From: Oribacterium sp. UBA4274
Lineage (GTDB): Bacteria; Bacillota; Clostridia; Lachnospirales; Lachnospiraceae
Assembly: GCA_002396005.1 (NCBI GenBank)
Contig: DGVW01000104.1
Span: 59,403-123,402 of the forward strand
Reading direction: 5' to 3'
DNA length: 64,000 bases
Position numbers and translations under genes: made by a program. This document shows positions 61,871 through 64,000 of this stretch, piece after piece; the first letter of the stretch is position 1; every line of letters begins with the position of its first letter. Under the pieces are notes generated by a model, which was not told where the DNA came from, made no database searches, and was given only the letters and a program-made list of their open reading frames with translations.

Positions 61871-63201
61871 TCCTCTTCTCCGCCTTTTCTTTCACGAATC
61901 AGGAACTTAAGTGGTGTACCCATAAAACCAAATGCATCACGAATCTGATTCTCAATATATCTGGTATATGAAAAATGCATCAGCTGCACATCATTTACAA
62001 AAATAACAAAGGTTGGTGGTTCAACCGATGTCTGAGTCATATAGAACAGTTTGAGTCTCTTGCCCTTGTCACTAGGCGGCTGCTTCATAGCAGTTGCCCT
62101 CGTCATAATATCATTAAGGACACCTGTACGGATACGCATGGTCTGACTGTCACGTACCTGATCAACAAGATCAAAAATCTTGTTGAGTCTCTGACCAGTC
62201 TCTGCAGAGATAAAGAGATACTCAGCATAAGGCATATATGCAAACTTCTCCTTAAGCTTGTTAGTAAACTCTTTCATAGTCTTATCAGTCTTATCCGGTA
62301 TCGCGTCCCACTTATTTACGCAGATGATGACACCCTTACCTGACTCATGAGCTATACCTGCTATATTGGCATCACCTTCTGTGATTCCCTGTGTTGCATC
62401 AATAAGAACAAGACAGATATCAGCACGGTCTACAGCTGCAACTGTACGGATAACTGAATACCTCTCGATATCTTCTGTCACCTTACCTTTTCTGCGAAGA
62501 CCGGCAGTGTCGATAAATGTATACTCCTTACCATTGTGAACAATCTTGGTATCAATGGCATCTCGTGTTGTTCCCGCGATGTCAGAAACGATGACTCTGT
62601 TCTGTCCGAGCAACTTATTAACAACAGAACTCTTACCTACATTAGGTTTTCCGATAAGGGCAACCTTGATGGAATCATCCTCTTCCTCTTCCAGACCCTC
62701 TGAATGGAAATGTTTAACAACCTCATCAAGCAGATCACCTACGCCCATCTGGTTTGTAGATGAAACGCCAAACGGATCACCGAGTCCAAGATTATAGAAC
62801 TCATATATGTCATCACCAAATTTCTTGAAGCTGTCAACCTTATTAACGCAGAGCACTATCGGCTTACCGGATTTACGAAGCATATCAGCAACCTCATAAT
62901 CCGCGTCAACGACACCTGTTCTTACATCTGTAACAAATATAATCACATCAGCAGTATCGATGGCAAGCTGAGCCTGACTGCGCATCTGTGACAAAATGAT
63001 ATCCTTTGATTCCGGCTCAATTCCGCCTGTATCAACTAATGTGAATTTGTAATTCAGCCACTCTGCATCCGCATATATCCTGTCTCTCGTAACACCCGGA
63101 GTGTCTTTAACAATAGATATCTGCTTCCCTGCAATTAAATTGAATAATGTAGACTTTCCTACATTAGGACGGCCAACTACCGCCACAATAACTTTTCTCA
63201 T
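61867..63201 (-). CDS. der: Ribosome-associated double GTPase Der (EngA)
   Basis: Essential 50S-assembly GTPase, 444 aa, with two G domains and a C-terminal KH-like domain. G1 motifs GRPNVGKST and [10 protein letters not shown]3 DTGGIE and DTAGLRR, G4 NKVD and NKWD are all visible. ATG 63201 gives the family start [12 protein letters not shown]; the frame to 63291 extends into the promoter. The ribosome site is GGATGGG, weak. Heads the der-plsY-gpsA string. Confidence 0.97.
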   Translation of the reverse strand: MRKVIVAVVGRPNVGKSTLFNLIAGKQISIVKDTPGVTRDRIYADAEWLNYKFTLVDTGGIEPESKDIILSQMRSQAQLAIDTADVIIFVTDVRTGVVDADYEVADMLRKSGKPIVLCVNKVDSFKKFGDDIYEFYNLGLGDPFGVSSTNQMGVGDLLDEVVKHFHSEGLEEEEDDSIKVALIGKPNVGKSSVVNKLLGQNRVIVSDIAGTTRDAIDTKIVHNGKEYTFIDTAGLRRKGKVTEDIERYSVIRTVAAVDRADICLVLIDATQGITEGDANIAGIAHESGKGVIICVNKWDAIPDKTDKTMKEFTNKLKEKFAYMPYAEYLFISAETGQRLNKIFDLVDQVRDSQTMRIRTGVLNDIMTRATAMKQPPSDKGKRLKLFYMTQTSVEPPTFVIFVNDVQLMHFSYTRYIENQIRDAFGFMGTPLKFLIRERKGGEEE

Positions 63202-63244
63202 TATAATCACCCATCCTGGTAAATAGACATAATATAACTCATAT

Positions 63245-63273
63245 ATCTTAACACGATAGTTTGAAAACAGCAA
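63245..63273 (-). promoter_or_regulatory. der promoter
   Basis: Minus strand: -35 TTGCTG (63268-63273), 17-bp spacer, -10 TAAGAT (63245-63250), about 38 nt before the der ATG. Confidence 0.5.
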
Positions 63274-63365
63274 GAACAGGCGCAAATACAAAATGACGTT
63301 CTAAATTATACGGCAATCAGTACTTTTTCACGCCTGAAGCAATAATAAACAATACTGAAAACACT

Positions 63366-63392
63366 AAAAAAGAGCCGGCATACGCCGGCTCT
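63366..63392 (-). terminator. Pyruvate:ferredoxin oxidoreductase terminator
   Basis: Perfect 9-bp stem AGAGCCGGC/GCCGGCTCT (63371-63379 with 63384-63392), four-base loop, then minus-strand TTTTTTAG, 23 nt after the stop codon. Confidence 0.95.
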
Positions 63393-63415
63393 CCATAATT
63401 CAATATGAATCTTAA

Positions 63416-64000
63416 TTAGTTATTGTAAAGATCATTAAGCTTCTTAAGATGCTCATATCTAGCCTCTGACTCAGCCTGGTTCTGCTCATCGAGTGCCTTA
63501 GCTCTCTCAGGGTTCTTGAGACCAAGTGAAAGGTAACGAACCTCTCCCTTAAGGAAGTCCTGATATCCTGTGAAATCCGGCTCCTTAGAGTCAAGAGTGA
63601 ACTTCTTGTCACCACCGTTAGGGTTGAATCTGAAGTTGTTCCAATAACCTGTGGTAAGTGCAAGCTTCTCCTCAGTCATAGCCTTAGCCATGCCCTTCTT
63701 GATACCATGGTTGATACATGGAGCATAAGCAATGATAAGTGATGGACCTGGATAAGCCTCAGCCTCAGTAATAGCCTTAACTGTCTGAGCCATATCACCA
63801 CCCATGTTGATATGAGCAACGTATACGTAGCCGTAAGACATTGCGATACCAGGGAGATCCTTCTTACCTGTCTCCTTACCTGCTGCAGCAAACTGTGCTA
63901 CTGCACCGGTAGGTGTTGCCTTAGATGACTGTCCGCCTGTATTTGAGTAAACCTCAGTATCGAATACCATTACGTTGATATCCTTGCCTGAAGCGAGTAC
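63416..64000 (-). CDS. nifJ: Pyruvate:ferredoxin (flavodoxin) oxidoreductase, C-terminal part
   Basis: The 3' end (194 codons) of a gene running off the right edge of the window; the frame stays open to base 64000, beginning VLASGKDINVMVFDTEVYSN. This is the TPP-binding domain end of single-chain PFOR: DTEVYSNTGGQSSKATPTGA, GYVYVAHINMGGDMAQT, AYAPCINHGI and the closing FRFNPNG. The enzyme oxidises pyruvate to acetyl-CoA with reduction of ferredoxin, central to clostridial fermentation. The 4Fe-4S and pyruvate-binding domains are outside the window. Confidence 0.93.
   Translation of the reverse strand, partial: VLASGKDINVMVFDTEVYSNTGGQSSKATPTGAVAQFAAAGKETGKKDLPGIAMSYGYVYVAHINMGGDMAQTVKAITEAEAYPGPSLIIAYAPCINHGIKKGMAKAMTEEKLALTTGYWNNFRFNPNGGDKKFTLDSKEPDFTGYQDFLKGEVRYLSLGLKNPERAKALDEQNQAESEARYEHLKKLNDLYNN

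Overview
The window is bacterial chromosome from a low-to-moderate GC Firmicute of class Clostridia, most likely the family Lachnospiraceae. The evidence is a pyruvate:ferredoxin oxidoreductase at the right edge, strong GGAGG-type ribosome binding sites, a Firmicute LexA box, an L21 leader, a SepF/MreCD/RodA/PBP2 division and elongation set, a branched-chain amino-acid (Liv) ABC transporter, and several paralogue families common in gut Clostridia. The family assignment is inferred from gene content; no marker was aligned.

Layout: almost every gene is on the minus strand. The only plus-strand gene I support is a tyrosine recombinase at about 6.0-7.1 kb. From left to right: enolase; a membrane pair (S-component-like protein and EamA transporter) behind a SpoIIE/RsbU-type phosphatase; a small accessory block with a formyltransferase-like enzyme, the recombinase, a diguanylate cyclase and a hypothetical HTH protein; lexA with a LexA box inside its own promoter; a ribosome/NAD cluster (rsfS, yqeK, nadD, yhbY, obg, rpmA, rplU); an 880-residue secreted NlpC/P60 protein; rluD, lspA and aroB; a division group (sepF, a HlyD-like protein, a small P-loop protein, a DacA-type carboxypeptidase); and an mgsA-like gene with the elongasome genes rodA, PBP2, mreD, mreC plus radC.

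The right half carries a PLP enzyme, miaA, mutL, mutS, a cluster of palindromic repeats, miaB, proA, a DUF896 gene, proB, two flavoproteins, a SpoVB/MurJ-like flippase, ybeY, phoH, rpsU, alaS, a LprI-like anchored protein, a beta-CASP nuclease, livFGMHJ, gpsA, plsY, der and the 3' end of the pyruvate:ferredoxin oxidoreductase. Functionally this is a housekeeping backbone (translation quality control, tRNA modification, mismatch repair, envelope growth, proline synthesis, amino-acid uptake) with a short accessory and signalling patch at 3-9 kb. Long tight gene strings with 1-14 nt overlaps indicate operons, and I mark the hairpins that probably separate them.

I did not find a large undescribed multi-gene system. 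The least ordinary signals are: (1) two copies of a short element ending in a terminator hairpin, at 17-118 and 7098-7198, matching no RNA family I recognise; (2) an mgsA-like gene in which three residues known to matter for catalysis are changed; (3) a dense palindromic repeat cluster between mutS and miaB, one copy of which supplies the miaB stop codon; (4) an L27 protein without the Firmicute N-terminal extension, with no Prp protease gene between rplU and rpmA.
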